64,000 nucleotides of DNA from DATMNI01 sp035570275 (GCA_035570275.1 DATMNI010000108.1:62001-126000), one strand, 5' to 3'. Positions 36,801 through 45,070 are shown, numbered from the stretch's first letter. The notes: a model not told the origin generated them from the letters alone. Translations and numbers: made by a program.

Positions 36801-37528
36801 CGGACGGCTTATCGTCGGCTTCGATGCCGGTTTCGCTGGCCTTGCCGGTTTTCCCGTTCCTGTCGTTCGCGGCGCCGGTGTTCGTGCCTTCCGGGCAGGA
36901 CCGGCCCGTGACGCTCATACTGAATGGGGCATATCCGGTGGCGCTGCATGGGACCATGACCATGACCTTCACGCCCGATGGAGACTTACCGGACGATCCG
37001 GCGATCCAATTCCAGAACGGCAGCCGCGTCTTTCCGTTCACTATCCCGGCCGGAACGCAACCGCAGATTCAGGTGACGATGAAGAGCGGCACGGTAGCCG
37101 GGCAGATCATGATCACGCCGTCCTTCACCACCAGCAGCCCCGATGCGAAGCCTCAGGACGGGGTGGCGCAGCGGATTCAGATTGCGCGGGCGGCGCCGGG
37201 GATTTCGCTGTTGACCTGCACCAGAACGGCCTCGGGTTTCGTGGCCGTGGTGGAGGGATTCACCAACACGCGGGAAGCCAGCCAGGCCAGCTTCGATCTG
37301 CAATCCCAATCGGGCGACAGCCTGGGAACCGCCCAACTTGGGGCTGACGCCACACCGCTTCTGTTCAGCGGCTGGTTCGCCAGCAGCCAGGCCGCCTCCA
37401 CGGGCGGACTGTTCCGGTATGCACAGACGTTCACCCCCCAGTTCGATGCCTCGAAGATCGTCACGGCTACGGTGAAGCTGTCCAACACAATCGGCGCATC
37501 TACCACGGCATCCTGCCAGTTGCAGTAA
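33818..37528 (+). CDS. Large secreted TIG/IPT-repeat protein
   Basis: 1236 residues with a signal peptide (NRSLLLFLLLGGAMDCRLADA). Residues ~25-450 form cohesin-like or beta-sandwich domains. A BACON-like domain follows near residues 470-570 (MTVSPQSLSFTSTVGG). Then come four or five IPT/TIG immunoglobulin-like repeats, each with the family pattern GxxFTLxVxGxGFxxGxxVxWNG (for example FSLTITGSGFPTGATVTFAG). The C-terminal ~250 residues are another beta-rich region. Probably a cell-surface or adhesive protein. It is translationally coupled to the propeller protein upstream. A hairpin follows the stop. Confidence 0.82.
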   Translation: MNRSLLLFLLLGGAMDCRLADAQSPLTCSVSPKQAVPTVRAEGLTELVGDVLITCTGGTPVSAGAAIPAFDIKLSFNANVTSRIVGIDGTSSEALLLLDEPAPGAQFPCDLTGGVCPGVGNGNGNLTVTSYYGGGSQNRNIFQGVVSAGTALVWKAVPFDPPGAGQVRTFRFTNIRLDATSLPGGAGALTTTGISTIGTIPVTSNSVDGSILVATAQASLVATVRDAANAGTSSGETVEVSAAANVARRVATLRFAGAFPGADKARTAAAYFNADTSPAPVSQNVPGGPSGTETGFYNATFGTTPGGNLGAAGLADSGTRYMAVINNIPDGFNVFVDVNNSTGRTGTGPSARLINTDATGAGPFAPAAGSDNKVQLAVSGGTAIAVWEVLRTQPVGTGLYDFGVYLSYPASGSAATAPAPTGIQMMFAPTGGHASPPTAAIPVFDGTAINQNLFTYTVSADAPDPNAPPAMTVSPQSLSFTSTVGGQNPPPQYLQIISSSQPLGFSISSGGTIPLQPLPAIGVGNKLVTVSIDPTGLAAGASYNDTLSVTNTVDGTVIPVSVTYTLNPTPQILTLGAPSVPAGGPDFTLTVNGANFTGACAIRWNGTVVATTYVSAVQLTAQIPAALIAATGSAAITVSTLDGAVSNSTSLSIETFAISSLLPAGGFAGDAGFSLTITGSGFPTGATVTFAGTVLQPSSVSSTQITADIPASLVAIQGAIPVSVSSPGGSVSNWLSYTVAPIFLTQSVVPSVVMVGGPSFTLEIYGAGFIAGTTVQVGSAQLRPNSLAPGRIVVTVQAAMIAQAGSLPISVVRPDLLPSNGLTLTVSALPAITSLDPASVNAKSPSFTLTVAGVGFMPGATIRWNAQALPTTMLSSIQLTAVVPADLVAWLGSALIDVSVGGNAFSSAAMIRINAPGPPTLTSVSPATITVGSAPISITLTGTGFSSGCAVVFTPPSADPVRVVTDSCSPTQVVVRLPGSVLGTAGTGQILVTNPDGLSSASMPVSLALPVFPFLSFAAPVFVPSGQDRPVTLILNGAYPVALHGTMTMTFTPDGDLPDDPAIQFQNGSRVFPFTIPAGTQPQIQVTMKSGTVAGQIMITPSFTTSSPDAKPQDGVAQRIQIARAAPGISLLTCTRTASGFVAVVEGFTNTREASQASFDLQSQSGDSLGTAQLGADATPLLFSGWFASSQAASTGGLFRYAQTFTPQFDASKIVTATVKLSNTIGASTTASCQLQ

Positions 37529-37535
37529 GCAGGGG

Positions 37536-37567
37536 CCGGCGGATCGCAAGAAGCGGAGATCCGCCGG
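37536..37567 (+). terminator. Terminator-like hairpin after the TIG-repeat gene
   Basis: Perfect 10-bp stem (CCGGCGGATC at 37536-37545 and its complement at 37558-37567) with a 12-nt loop, 8 bp after the stop codon. No T-run. Confidence 0.72.
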
Positions 37568-37714
37568 TGCAGGTCGAGACCAGAATCGGGGGCAGGGAAA
37601 CTGGATCCTGCCCCCATGAGTTCGTTACCGCGCTTTCCGACATGGCGAATGCCTATGCCCAGAAGCCTGGTTTGAAACGAAGGAGTGCCTTCCGGAGCCA
37701 AAAGGAGAACGACG

Positions 37715-37846
37715 ATGAAGAGGATGATTTTAGCGGTTCTGCTTTTGACGTGGATCGCGTACGCCTGGGTGAAGGACGATACTCCGGCCAACCGGGCGAA
37801 GGATTCGTGCATGTCGGCGTATTCGGATTGGTCGCTCTGCAAATGA
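37715..37846 (+). CDS. 43-residue secreted or membrane peptide
   Basis: Short gene supported by a strong ribosome binding site (AAAGGAG, 8 bp before the ATG). The peptide starts MKRMILAVLLLTWIAYAW, a classic signal or anchor segment, and continues as a hydrophilic tail with two cysteines (KDSCMSAYSDWSLCK). The Cys-x9-Cys spacing could form one disulfide. The other two forward frames at this position lack a ribosome binding site. It could be a cytochrome-oxidase-type or toxin-like small membrane protein; function unknown. Confidence 0.6.
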   Translation: MKRMILAVLLLTWIAYAWVKDDTPANRAKDSCMSAYSDWSLCK

Positions 37847-38332
37847 TCGCCCCCGGCTGCGATCACGAAGCGCGGTCTTACGAGCAACTTTTGGTTCAGT
37901 GCTGGGTCGCCCGCCACTTTGAAGTCGCGCTGCGAGACCTGAGTACCAGTTAGGTCGCTGACGTAGCGTGTACCCCGCGGACAGGGGAGCGGCACCGACA
38001 CAGCCTCGGCTGGAGAACCGCGGGACGGGCAGTTCGGCGAGACTCTCCTCAGGCAACCCGCCGATATGCTGGACGTTTTCGCGTCCGGCCACGGCAGACC
38101 TCTCTGCGATCATCCGATCTGCGATCCTTACGACCTCCCGCCTCTTCGCCAGCGCTTCTCAGCGTCCGCGTTCCCGACCATCTCCGAGGTTCTCCTGCCC
38201 CTGTTTTCCACCATGGATCCCGGCCATAACGCATCCAGTCCTCTGTATCTCATTGTTTTTAAATAGAATATAAATATTATCAAAATGATATCATTATGAT
38301 ATACTCGCTCTGGAAATAGGAGAGAACGACAC
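37847..38332. promoter_or_regulatory. Intergenic region with an AT-rich promoter island before the SPFH gene
   Basis: The segment 38250-38310 is sharply AT-rich against a GC-rich background. It contains the 10-bp palindrome ATGATATCAT at 38285-38294 and further ATGATAT copies, with TATGAT as a possible -10. An AGGAGAG ribosome binding site at 38318-38324 precedes the ATG at 38333. Upstream, 37847-38240 holds nothing recognisable. Confidence 0.6.
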
Positions 38333-39334
38333 ATGAATACGAAGCAAAACGCGGCCAACCAGGAATTGGTGATACGCGCCACCAACGGGTGGCTCATGCT
38401 GCCGCTGCTGGTGGGGCTTCTCTTGGCGGATATCGGGCTCTTCATCTGGAGCCTGACCAGCCTGGCCCACAACCACCCGAACCCGAATGTGGCCCTGGTG
38501 ATCGCCAGCAGTCTCTGCCTGCCGGTCTGGATCGTCCTGCTGACGGGGCTCTACACCTTGCAGCCGAATGAGGCGCGGGTGCTGCTACTGTTTGGCAAGT
38601 ACAAAGGAACGGTGCGGGAGAGCGGCATGCACTGGGGCAATCCGTTCTATTCGAATGGATCGCAATCGCCTGGCTCTGCCGCCGGCACACGGGCGGCGGC
38701 CAAACCGGGAACCGCGGGAGCGGCGCCGCGCCGAACACAGGGACGGAACAAGATCTCGCTGCGGGCGCGCACGCTGAACGGCGACCGGCTAAAGGTGAAC
38801 GACAAGCGCGGCAACCCGATCGAGATCGGGGCGGTGGTGGTGTGGCGCGTGGAGGATACCGCGCAGGCCATGTTCGACGTGGACAACTACCAGAATTACA
38901 TCACGACGCAGAGCGAATCGTCGCTGCGGCATCTGGCCAGCCTGTATGCTTACGACGATGGCGAGGAGAACGAATTCACGCTGCGCAGCAATGTGGAAGA
39001 GGTGTCGCAGGCGCTGCGGGCGGAGTTGCAGGAGCGCTTGTCCAGGGCCGGCGTGGTGGTGGACGAAGCCCGGTTGACGCACCTGGCCTACGCGCCCGAG
39101 ATCGCCCAGGCAATGCTGCGGCGTCAACAAGCCGAAGCCGTGATCGCGGCGCGGCAGAAGATTGTTCACGGCGCGGTCAGCATGGTGGACATGGCCTTGA
39201 AGGAACTGGCGCAGAAGCAAGTGGTGCAACTCGACGATGAGCGCAAGGCGGCCATGGTGAGCAATCTGATGGTGGTGCTGTGCGGCGAATCGGAAGTGCA
39301 CCCGGTAGTGAACACCGGCACTCTCTACAACTGA
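38333..39334 (+). CDS. SPFH/Band 7 domain membrane protein
   Basis: 333 residues. Two N-terminal membrane segments at about 21-42 and 53-73 (LMLPLLVGLLLADIGLFIW and VALVIASSLCLPVWIVLLTG) precede an SPFH domain (LQPNEARVLLLFGKYKGTVR ... IGAVVVWRVEDTAQAMFDV). The domain runs to about residue 245. A helical C-terminal region with a coiled-coil-like stretch follows (EIAQAMLRRQQAEAVIAARQ). A short Gly/Ala/Pro-rich insert lies at ~108-135. Such proteins oligomerise in membrane microdomains. The Arc-like gene follows 23 bp later; this pairing suggests joint function. Confidence 0.9.
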   Translation: MNTKQNAANQELVIRATNGWLMLPLLVGLLLADIGLFIWSLTSLAHNHPNPNVALVIASSLCLPVWIVLLTGLYTLQPNEARVLLLFGKYKGTVRESGMHWGNPFYSNGSQSPGSAAGTRAAAKPGTAGAAPRRTQGRNKISLRARTLNGDRLKVNDKRGNPIEIGAVVVWRVEDTAQAMFDVDNYQNYITTQSESSLRHLASLYAYDDGEENEFTLRSNVEEVSQALRAELQERLSRAGVVVDEARLTHLAYAPEIAQAMLRRQQAEAVIAARQKIVHGAVSMVDMALKELAQKQVVQLDDERKAAMVSNLMVVLCGESEVHPVVNTGTLYN

Positions 39335-39357
39335 CCGCGTTGGATGGCGAAAGCTGG

Positions 39358-39570
39358 ATGGCGGAACGGAAATCATTTCTGCTGCGTATCGATCCAGGGC
39401 TCTGGGCCGATCTGGAGACCTGGGCCCAGGACGACCTGCGCTCGGTCAACGGGCAAATCGAATACCTGTTGAAGCAGGCGGTGCAGAAGCGGAAAGGGGA
39501 ACGGCCGCAGGCGGGGAAGGAGGCGCTCGCTGCACCGTCCGCTACACCACCCGATCCGCCCGAGACTTAG
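39358..39570 (+). CDS. Small Arc-like ribbon-helix-helix protein
   Basis: 70 residues. The start at 39358 is chosen because the sequence from MAERKSFLLRIDPGLWADLE matches the Arc-type ribbon-helix-helix opening. The second helix is in RSVNGQIEYLLKQAVQKRKG. A proline-rich tail follows. It is likely a DNA-binding repressor, possibly of the SPFH operon, although some SPFH-linked members are thought to act differently. A longer start (39280) would overlap the SPFH gene. Confidence 0.75.
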   Translation: MAERKSFLLRIDPGLWADLETWAQDDLRSVNGQIEYLLKQAVQKRKGERPQAGKEALAAPSATPPDPPET

Positions 39571-39650
39571 GGCCAGGAAACACAGGGCCCGGCAACCCAG
39601 GCATGAATGCCGTGCCACCTTGTGATAACCTTTCAAATCGGAGGGTAAAA

Positions 39651-40196
39651 GTGAAACGGAAGATCCTCACGGTTGTGATGGCGGCCACGGTCGCATTTTC
39701 GCTGGTCAGTTTGACGGCGCAGGAAAAGAAGATGGATGCCAAGAAGGCCGTTAAAGGTGGCATTCTGCATCCGGAAATGGCAGTGGAGCACGGCACCTAC
39801 GATGCTCCAATGGCCTCGATCGGAACCAAACCCGATCAGCCCTGGTCGACCACATCGGTGGCGGCGGGCGTGGACAGTAAGCCCCAACCCGGGCACGCGG
39901 TCACGGTGGTCGGCGAGATCGTGGACTTTTCGTGTTATCTGCAATTGGGCAAGCACGGCGAAAAGCACCGGGCATGCGGGCAGAAGTGCATCAACAACGG
40001 GCAGGCCATCGGGTTGCTGTCAAAAGATGGAACGCTCTACATGTTGATGCCCGAAGAGCACGATCCGCGGCGCGATGGCGGCGTGGATGCGAAGGCTTCG
40101 GCCGCGGACCACATGGGTCATATCGTGTCGGTGAGCGGCACCGAAGCTGCAGTGAACGGGTATCGCGGCATTTTCGTGCTGGGCCTGACGAAGTAG
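39651..40196 (+). CDS. Secreted cysteine-rich protein of unknown function
   Basis: 181 residues from the GTG at 39651, supported by GGAGGG at 39640-39645. An earlier ATG at 39603 has no such site. Signal peptide VKRKILTVVMAATVAFSLVS. The conserved core has DFSCYLQLGKHGEKHRACGQ and KCINNGQAIGLL, giving three cysteines and a histidine in a metal-binding-like arrangement. Residues after ~100 look like a small beta-barrel (OB-like). A di-haem peroxidase gene follows 30 bp later, so a redox or metal-related role is plausible. Confidence 0.78.
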   Translation: MKRKILTVVMAATVAFSLVSLTAQEKKMDAKKAVKGGILHPEMAVEHGTYDAPMASIGTKPDQPWSTTSVAAGVDSKPQPGHAVTVVGEIVDFSCYLQLGKHGEKHRACGQKCINNGQAIGLLSKDGTLYMLMPEEHDPRRDGGVDAKASAADHMGHIVSVSGTEAAVNGYRGIFVLGLTK

Positions 40197-40226
40197 CGGG
40201 AGCGGTGCCAGCCTGGGAATACTCCG

Positions 40227-41246
40227 ATGCAGCGCAGAAACATCATGGCCGGGGCCCTTGCGCTTCCGGCCTTTTTGATTTTAGGATGGGCGGCCGATTC
40301 CGATGCGCCGCCGAAGGTGCCCTTGGGCCTGCCGGCGTTTGAATGGCCCAAGGACAACCAGTATTCGGCGGCCAAGGTGGAACTGGGCCGGTACCTTTAT
40401 TTCGACCGGCGGCTCTCGGTGGACGATTCGGTAAGCTGCTCTTCGTGCCACCAGCCGGAGCACGGGTTCACCGACGGCGCGCCGGTATCCACCGGGATCA
40501 AAGCTCAAAAAGGCGGCCGCAGTGCGCCCACCGTCATCAATCGCGCCTACTCGCTGGCGCAATTTTGGGACGGGCGAGCCGCTTCTCTGGAAGAGCAGGC
40601 CAAGGGACCGATGGCCAACCCGATCGAAATGGGGAATAGCCACGCGGCGCTGGCGCAAAAGCTAAGCAGCATTGCCGGGTACCGCGCCCTGTTCGCCAAG
40701 GCCTTCGGCAGCGAAGAGGTAACCATCGACAAGACCGCCAAAGCCATCGCCTGCTTTGAGCGCACGGTACTTTCCGGCAACGCGCCCTACGACCGGTACA
40801 AGCGGGGCGACAAGAGAGCCATGACGCCGGAGCAGGTCCGCGGCATGTCCGTGTTCATCGACAAGGCGAAGTGCGACGCCTGCCACGAAGGCGCCAACTT
40901 CACGCTGAATGCTTATGCCAATCTGGGGGTGGGAGCGGATGCGCCCGAACCCGACGTGGGCCGGTACGCCGTGACCAAAGATCCGCGCGACTGGGGCGTA
41001 TTCAAGACGCCGACGCTGCGCGAGATCGAACATACCGCGCCTTACATGCACGACGGAAGCTTGCAGACGCTGGAAGACGTGGTGGCTTTCTACGACAAAG
41101 GCGGGATCAAGAACAAGAACCTGGACGAGAAAATCAAGCCGCTGCATCTGACGGACCAGAACAAGAAAGACCTGGTGGCGTTTCTGCGGGCGCTAAGCGG
41201 GGAAGGCTGGCAGAATGCGAAAGCGCCGGCGCAGTTTCCGCAATAG
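40227..41246 (+). CDS. Di-haem cytochrome c peroxidase (CcpA/MauG family)
   Basis: Periplasmic bacterial peroxidase that reduces hydrogen peroxide, or a MauG-type oxidase. 339 residues with a signal peptide or anchor (RRNIMAGALALPAFLILGWA). Two haem c motifs are present: CSSCH (in SVSCSSCHQPEHGF) and CDACH (in KAKCDACHEGANF). The late motif APYMHDGSLQTLEDVV supplies the conserved Met/His region of the family. It shares an orientation with the cysteine-rich gene upstream. It is convergent with DUF1501. Confidence 0.93.
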   Translation: MQRRNIMAGALALPAFLILGWAADSDAPPKVPLGLPAFEWPKDNQYSAAKVELGRYLYFDRRLSVDDSVSCSSCHQPEHGFTDGAPVSTGIKAQKGGRSAPTVINRAYSLAQFWDGRAASLEEQAKGPMANPIEMGNSHAALAQKLSSIAGYRALFAKAFGSEEVTIDKTAKAIACFERTVLSGNAPYDRYKRGDKRAMTPEQVRGMSVFIDKAKCDACHEGANFTLNAYANLGVGADAPEPDVGRYAVTKDPRDWGVFKTPTLREIEHTAPYMHDGSLQTLEDVVAFYDKGGIKNKNLDEKIKPLHLTDQNKKDLVAFLRALSGEGWQNAKAPAQFPQ

Positions 41247-41308
41247 CGCGGCGGCATCGGTTGGTGTCGCCGCCGCCACACGGATAGAAGAACGCCGCCA
41301 CCAAGTTG

Positions 41309-41359
41309 ATCCGTCCCGGGCGGCAATCCGTCCCGGGCGGCGAGTCGTCCCGGGCTACA
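41309..41359 (-). repeat. Tandem array, 17-bp unit x3, across a stop codon
   Basis: Units ATCCGTCCCGGGCGGCA, ATCCGTCCCGGGCGGCG and AGTCGTCCCGGGCTACA. The TAG of the DUF1501 gene (41355-41357 on the minus strand) lies in the last unit. Confidence 0.9.
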
Positions 41360-42617
41360 CCAAACCCAAGAACTTCGGGTCGTACCCCGGAAATACACCC
41401 TTCACCGATGGCGTCCCCATGTGCCGCGCCACCAGTTCGCCCAGTACATCGCGGAAGTCGGTGGTCAACGCCAGGTCGCGGCCTTCGTAGAGTTGCTCGG
41501 GTTCCAGGCCCGGCCACTTGCCGTAAACCTTACCGCCCTTCACGGCGCCGCCCATCACGAACATGTTGTTGGCGTGGCCGTGATCGGTGCCGCGGTTGCC
41601 GTTCTCGCGCGCGGTGCGGCCGAATTCGGACATCGTCACCACCACTACGTCCTGCATGCGGTCGCCCATGTCCTGCCAGAAGGCTGCCAGCGCCTGGCCG
41701 AACTCGCGCAGCAGGTTGGCAAGCTGGCCTTCGGAGGCGCGCGCGCCGATCTCGTTCACGTGGTGGTCCCAGCCGCCGATATCGGCGAACGCCATCTCCA
41801 CGCCAACCTCCGCCTTGATCAGTTGCGCGATCTGCCGCAAGTTGTCGCCGAAGCGGCCGCGCGGGTATTGGGCGCCGCCGGCAGGCGTGTAAGCCTGGTT
41901 GAGGATGGATTGCAGCATCGACACCGCTTCAAAAGTCTCCCGGCCCGTGGCGCGCAGAACCGGGTCCCTGGCGTTGGTGTACATCTCCTGGAACTGTCGC
42001 GCGGCTTCGGCGTTCGGCACCTGAAACCCCGCAATACTCTGCAGCGCGATGGCCGGCTGAGCGCCGCGCATGGCGCGCGGCAGCACCGGCCCGAGCGAAA
42101 CGGCGCGCACCGGCGACACCTTAGGCCCCGCACTGCTGTTGCCCGGCGCCTTCGGCAGCGCACGATTCATCCATCCATCGTTGGTGGCCTTCAGCCCGGG
42201 CGTGCCGGATTCCATGTAATCCTGCGCGTCGAAATGGGAGCGGGTGGGGTCGGGCGAACCAGCGGCATCCACAATAGCCAGGTGCTGCCCATCGTACAGC
42301 GGCTTCAGCGGCGCGAGTGACGGATGCAAGCCGAAGAAGCCGTCCAGATCGATGGCGGCATCGTCGCGCTTGTCGCTGGCCGTACTGGGCCGCCCCACGG
42401 CGATCGTGGGGCGCAGGTTGTAGTAGGCCTTCTCGCCATGCGGCACCACCACGTTCAGGCCGTCGGCGGCGCCGCGCTGGAAAATCGCCACCAGAATCTT
42501 CTTGCGTGGCGCCGGGGCTTCGCCGGCGTACAGGGCGCGCTGCAGCCACAGCGGCGCGCTGCCCGCGCCCACCATCGCTAAAGCTGAATTGCGGAGAAAA
42601 ATACGGCGAGTGTTCAT
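41355..42617 (-). CDS. DUF1501 family Tat-exported protein
   Basis: 420 residues. The twin-arginine leader NTRRIFLRNSALAMVGAGSA starts the protein. The rest matches DUF1501, a sulfatase/phosphatase-fold family (KILVAIFQRGAADGLNVVVP near the start; DVVVVTMSEFGRTARENGNRGTDHGHAN near the end, with metal-binding-type residues). The ribosome binding site AGAGG precedes the ATG. It is encoded 31 bp downstream of DUF1800, its usual partner in Planctomycetes and Acidobacteria. The biochemical role of the pair is not established. Confidence 0.93.
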   Translation of the reverse strand: MNTRRIFLRNSALAMVGAGSAPLWLQRALYAGEAPAPRKKILVAIFQRGAADGLNVVVPHGEKAYYNLRPTIAVGRPSTASDKRDDAAIDLDGFFGLHPSLAPLKPLYDGQHLAIVDAAGSPDPTRSHFDAQDYMESGTPGLKATNDGWMNRALPKAPGNSSAGPKVSPVRAVSLGPVLPRAMRGAQPAIALQSIAGFQVPNAEAARQFQEMYTNARDPVLRATGRETFEAVSMLQSILNQAYTPAGGAQYPRGRFGDNLRQIAQLIKAEVGVEMAFADIGGWDHHVNEIGARASEGQLANLLREFGQALAAFWQDMGDRMQDVVVVTMSEFGRTARENGNRGTDHGHANNMFVMGGAVKGGKVYGKWPGLEPEQLYEGRDLALTTDFRDVLGELVARHMGTPSVKGVFPGYDPKFLGLV

Positions 42618-42648
42618 CGGTGTAACCTCTTAACCTGACTCCTGCTTC

Positions 42649-44409
42649 CTACCGCTTCTGAAATTCCGGCGAACCTAGCCCAATCCCGGCCAGAGGGTCG
42701 CCGGGCCCGGCCGCCTTGGCGGCTTTCACGTTTACGCCGGGCACGCGGTTGTCCGCAAGCTGCAAGGCAAAATTCATGCGCGCCAACAGACCACCCGAGT
42801 TCAACCACTCCTGGCTTGAGTTGGAATACCCGGTCGGCTCCTGCTTGCGGTAAAGCGGCTGGCCCAGTTGCGCCACCTGGTTGACCAGCGGGAACCCGTA
42901 ATCCACGTCGCCCGCCAGCGCGCGCACCGCGCTCACCACCATCTCGAAGGGGCTCTTCAACTTCGCGCGGTAAGCCCCTTCCGACCAAAATTCCCTGGAG
43001 CCGAACATGGTCTGCATCACCGCGCGCAGGTCGCCATCGGTCTTGAGGAAGGTCTGCGCCATGCGGTTCACCAGGCTGGCCGGCGGTTCGTCGGCCACGA
43101 AACGCATGGCCAGTTTCCTCGAAATAAAGTGTGCCGTGGATGGCTGCCGCGCCACGATGTCCAGCACTCGCTCGCCATCGCTTTCGCCGCCGCCGGCCGG
43201 TATCTTCACGCCCAGCACCACCTTCTCCCCGTCATCGTGTACGCGCCGGTTGAAGATGAACGTTCCGCCGCGCTGTGGCTGGTTGATGGTCCATCCCGTG
43301 AAGCAGCGCGCGGCCTCGGTAACGTCTTTCTGCGAGTACCCGCCATCCACGCCAAGCGTGTGAAGTTCCAGCAGTTCGCGGCCGTAGTTTTCATTCAGGC
43401 CGCGGCTGTTCTTCCGGCCGCGCAGTTGCGGCGAATCGGGGCCAACCGACTGCCAGTTATCCAGGTAGAACAGCATCGCCGGGCTCTTGGCCGTGGCTTC
43501 CAACAGATCGCGGAACTTACCCAAAACGTGCGGGCGGATTACATCGCGTTCGTATTCGGTCACCAGGTAACGGTCTGCGCCCTTGTCCAAAAAGATGTTG
43601 AAGTGATTAAACCAGAAATCGTCGAGCACTTCACTGAGCTGGCGGTTGCTATAAACGGCGCGGAGCAGCTTGCCTTCCGTAAGGTCCCGCGCCACCACCT
43701 GCTGCGGGCCACTGGCCAATTCGATGCGGCGGCGCAGGTCGGGCGGCGCGATAACGAAAAGGCCCTGTCGCGCAGCCTGGGGCAGCGCCGCCAGCACGTC
43801 GTCCTGCTTTTCTTTAGGCAGTGCCTGGAAGGCCGCCAGCCTCTGTTGCGGCGTTCCGGTCCGCAGCGCGCCAGCCTCCTGCGGCGTTAGAAGATCGCGC
43901 AGCGGAGTCGCGGCGTTCGTGTTCGTGATCGCACCCGCGTTCGTGTTCGCATTCGCGCTGCCATCACCCTGCTTCCTCTCCGCCCTGGCCACCAGTTTCT
44001 GGATCATCAACTTGCGGTCCGGGTCCTGCGGAAACGGGATCTGGCCCTGCACCATCTGGCGCACGGTCTGCGGCGTCGGGTAGTTCCGCACCATCTCGCT
44101 GCCGGTCATGTTCAGCGTGTCCAGCGTCTGCAGCTTGCTTTCGAGTACCGGGTTCTCGGCAAGGCGCTCCGGGTGCAACTGCAGGTCCACCCACCGCTTC
44201 AAGCCCATGGCCTTCACCCGCTGTGCGTCGCCCGGCAGCGGCCCGAACGTCAAGCGGTTCAGGGCCTGCTGAATCTTCCGATCGTTCGGAAGCTGTTTGA
44301 AAAACTGGCGGGCGTCGCTCGCATTCTTCTTGCCGGCGTAGGCTGAAATCCCCGGGAACGCGGCCAGGCACACCGCCGCTGCCAGCGCCAGAACTACTCG
44401 ATTGCGCAT
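42649..44409 (-). CDS. DUF1800 family secreted protein
   Basis: 586 residues with a signal peptide (RNRVVLALAAAVCLAAFPG). The DUF1800 domain starts near residue 45 (QALNRLTFGPLPGDAQRV) and includes FWFNHFNIFLDKG and NENYGRELLELHTLGVDGGY, then AARCFTGWTI. An insert at ~150-170 is a low-complexity NANTNAG stretch made by a 24-bp duplication. Operon with DUF1501 downstream. Function unknown; pairs of this kind are common in planctomycete and acidobacterial genomes. Confidence 0.93.
   Translation of the reverse strand: MRNRVVLALAAAVCLAAFPGISAYAGKKNASDARQFFKQLPNDRKIQQALNRLTFGPLPGDAQRVKAMGLKRWVDLQLHPERLAENPVLESKLQTLDTLNMTGSEMVRNYPTPQTVRQMVQGQIPFPQDPDRKLMIQKLVARAERKQGDGSANANTNAGAITNTNAATPLRDLLTPQEAGALRTGTPQQRLAAFQALPKEKQDDVLAALPQAARQGLFVIAPPDLRRRIELASGPQQVVARDLTEGKLLRAVYSNRQLSEVLDDFWFNHFNIFLDKGADRYLVTEYERDVIRPHVLGKFRDLLEATAKSPAMLFYLDNWQSVGPDSPQLRGRKNSRGLNENYGRELLELHTLGVDGGYSQKDVTEAARCFTGWTINQPQRGGTFIFNRRVHDDGEKVVLGVKIPAGGGESDGERVLDIVARQPSTAHFISRKLAMRFVADEPPASLVNRMAQTFLKTDGDLRAVMQTMFGSREFWSEGAYRAKLKSPFEMVVSAVRALAGDVDYGFPLVNQVAQLGQPLYRKQEPTGYSNSSQEWLNSGGLLARMNFALQLADNRVPGVNVKAAKAAGPGDPLAGIGLGSPEFQKR
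43913..43960 (-). repeat. Tandem duplication, 24-bp unit x2, in frame
   Basis: Two 24-bp units encode the Asn/Thr/Ala-rich insert of the DUF1800 protein, each itself made of GTTCGT-like steps. Confidence 0.75.
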
Positions 44410-44861
44410 TTTCTAGTTTATCCTTTGTATTAATTTAAACTCGAACCGGGCCAGCGAGTTGCGTCCACGGGCTTAAATGTATGTAAACCGGAAGTCCCGC
44501 CGACGCCGGCCAGAGTGCTTGAATTTGCGCATCTGATGCGAATGCAAGTACTCCAGCCCGACTTTTCGCACATTTCCATTGCTAGATGAAGGAATTGATG
44601 GCGAGAGCAATAGACCCGTGCCCCCGACCCTGTACAACACGAGTTTCGGGCGCTCGAAAACAAAACTTGGCCGTCAAGCCATGCCCGTAAACCGTTCGTT
44701 CCAGAAAGAGAGTGGGCCACCGATAAACGCCGATGAACGCGGATAAAGCAAAGGAGTTTTCTTATCTGCGTTCATCGGCGTTTATCGGCGGCTCTCACCC
44801 TTCTCTACGAGGCAAGCAGCCCTGGTATTGCGAAAGTCCCGCTGGCTTCCAGCCAGCGCCT
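44410..44861. other. Intergenic region with a large inverted repeat
   Basis: The only notable element is the hairpin at 44720-44788. No gene supported. Confidence 0.55.
44720..44788. repeat. 28-bp inverted repeat with 13-nt loop
   Basis: The left arm 44720-44747 and right arm 44761-44788 pair at 26 of 28 positions; arm core GATAAACGCCGATGAACGC. It would make a very stable hairpin in either strand. It may be a remnant of a mobile repeat, since similar arms are often dispersed in related genomes (recollection, not checked), or a bidirectional terminator. Confidence 0.85.
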
Positions 44862-45068
44862 TCAGCTCTTTGGCTCGATCGGAGGCTCGATCGGGCGGCC
44901 GCGCACCGCGCCCTCCGTTCGAGCATCCAGGCGCCGCGAAAGGAACGAAGAGGACAAGCGAAGCTCGTTGGCGGCCAGCACGTCTACCTGGGCCGCGGTC
45001 CGCTCGGGAACCGGGCGGGGCTCGCTGGTTGGCGCGCCGGCGACGTCCATATTTCGCTTGTCCGCCAT
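44862..45068 (-). CDS. Small hypothetical protein downstream of the HEAT genes
   Basis: The ATG at 45068 is 2 bp after the stop of the HEAT gene upstream (TGATTATG), a coupling typical of operons. 68 residues, no signal peptide. It is charged with a likely helix in AAQVDVLAANELRLSSSFLS. The tail IEPPIEPKS comes from a 12-bp duplication that ends at the stop codon. Unrecognised; reality rests on the tight spacing and sensible composition. Confidence 0.45.
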   Translation of the reverse strand: MADKRNMDVAGAPTSEPRPVPERTAAQVDVLAANELRLSSSFLSRRLDARTEGAVRGRPIEPPIEPKS

Positions 45069-45070
45069 AA

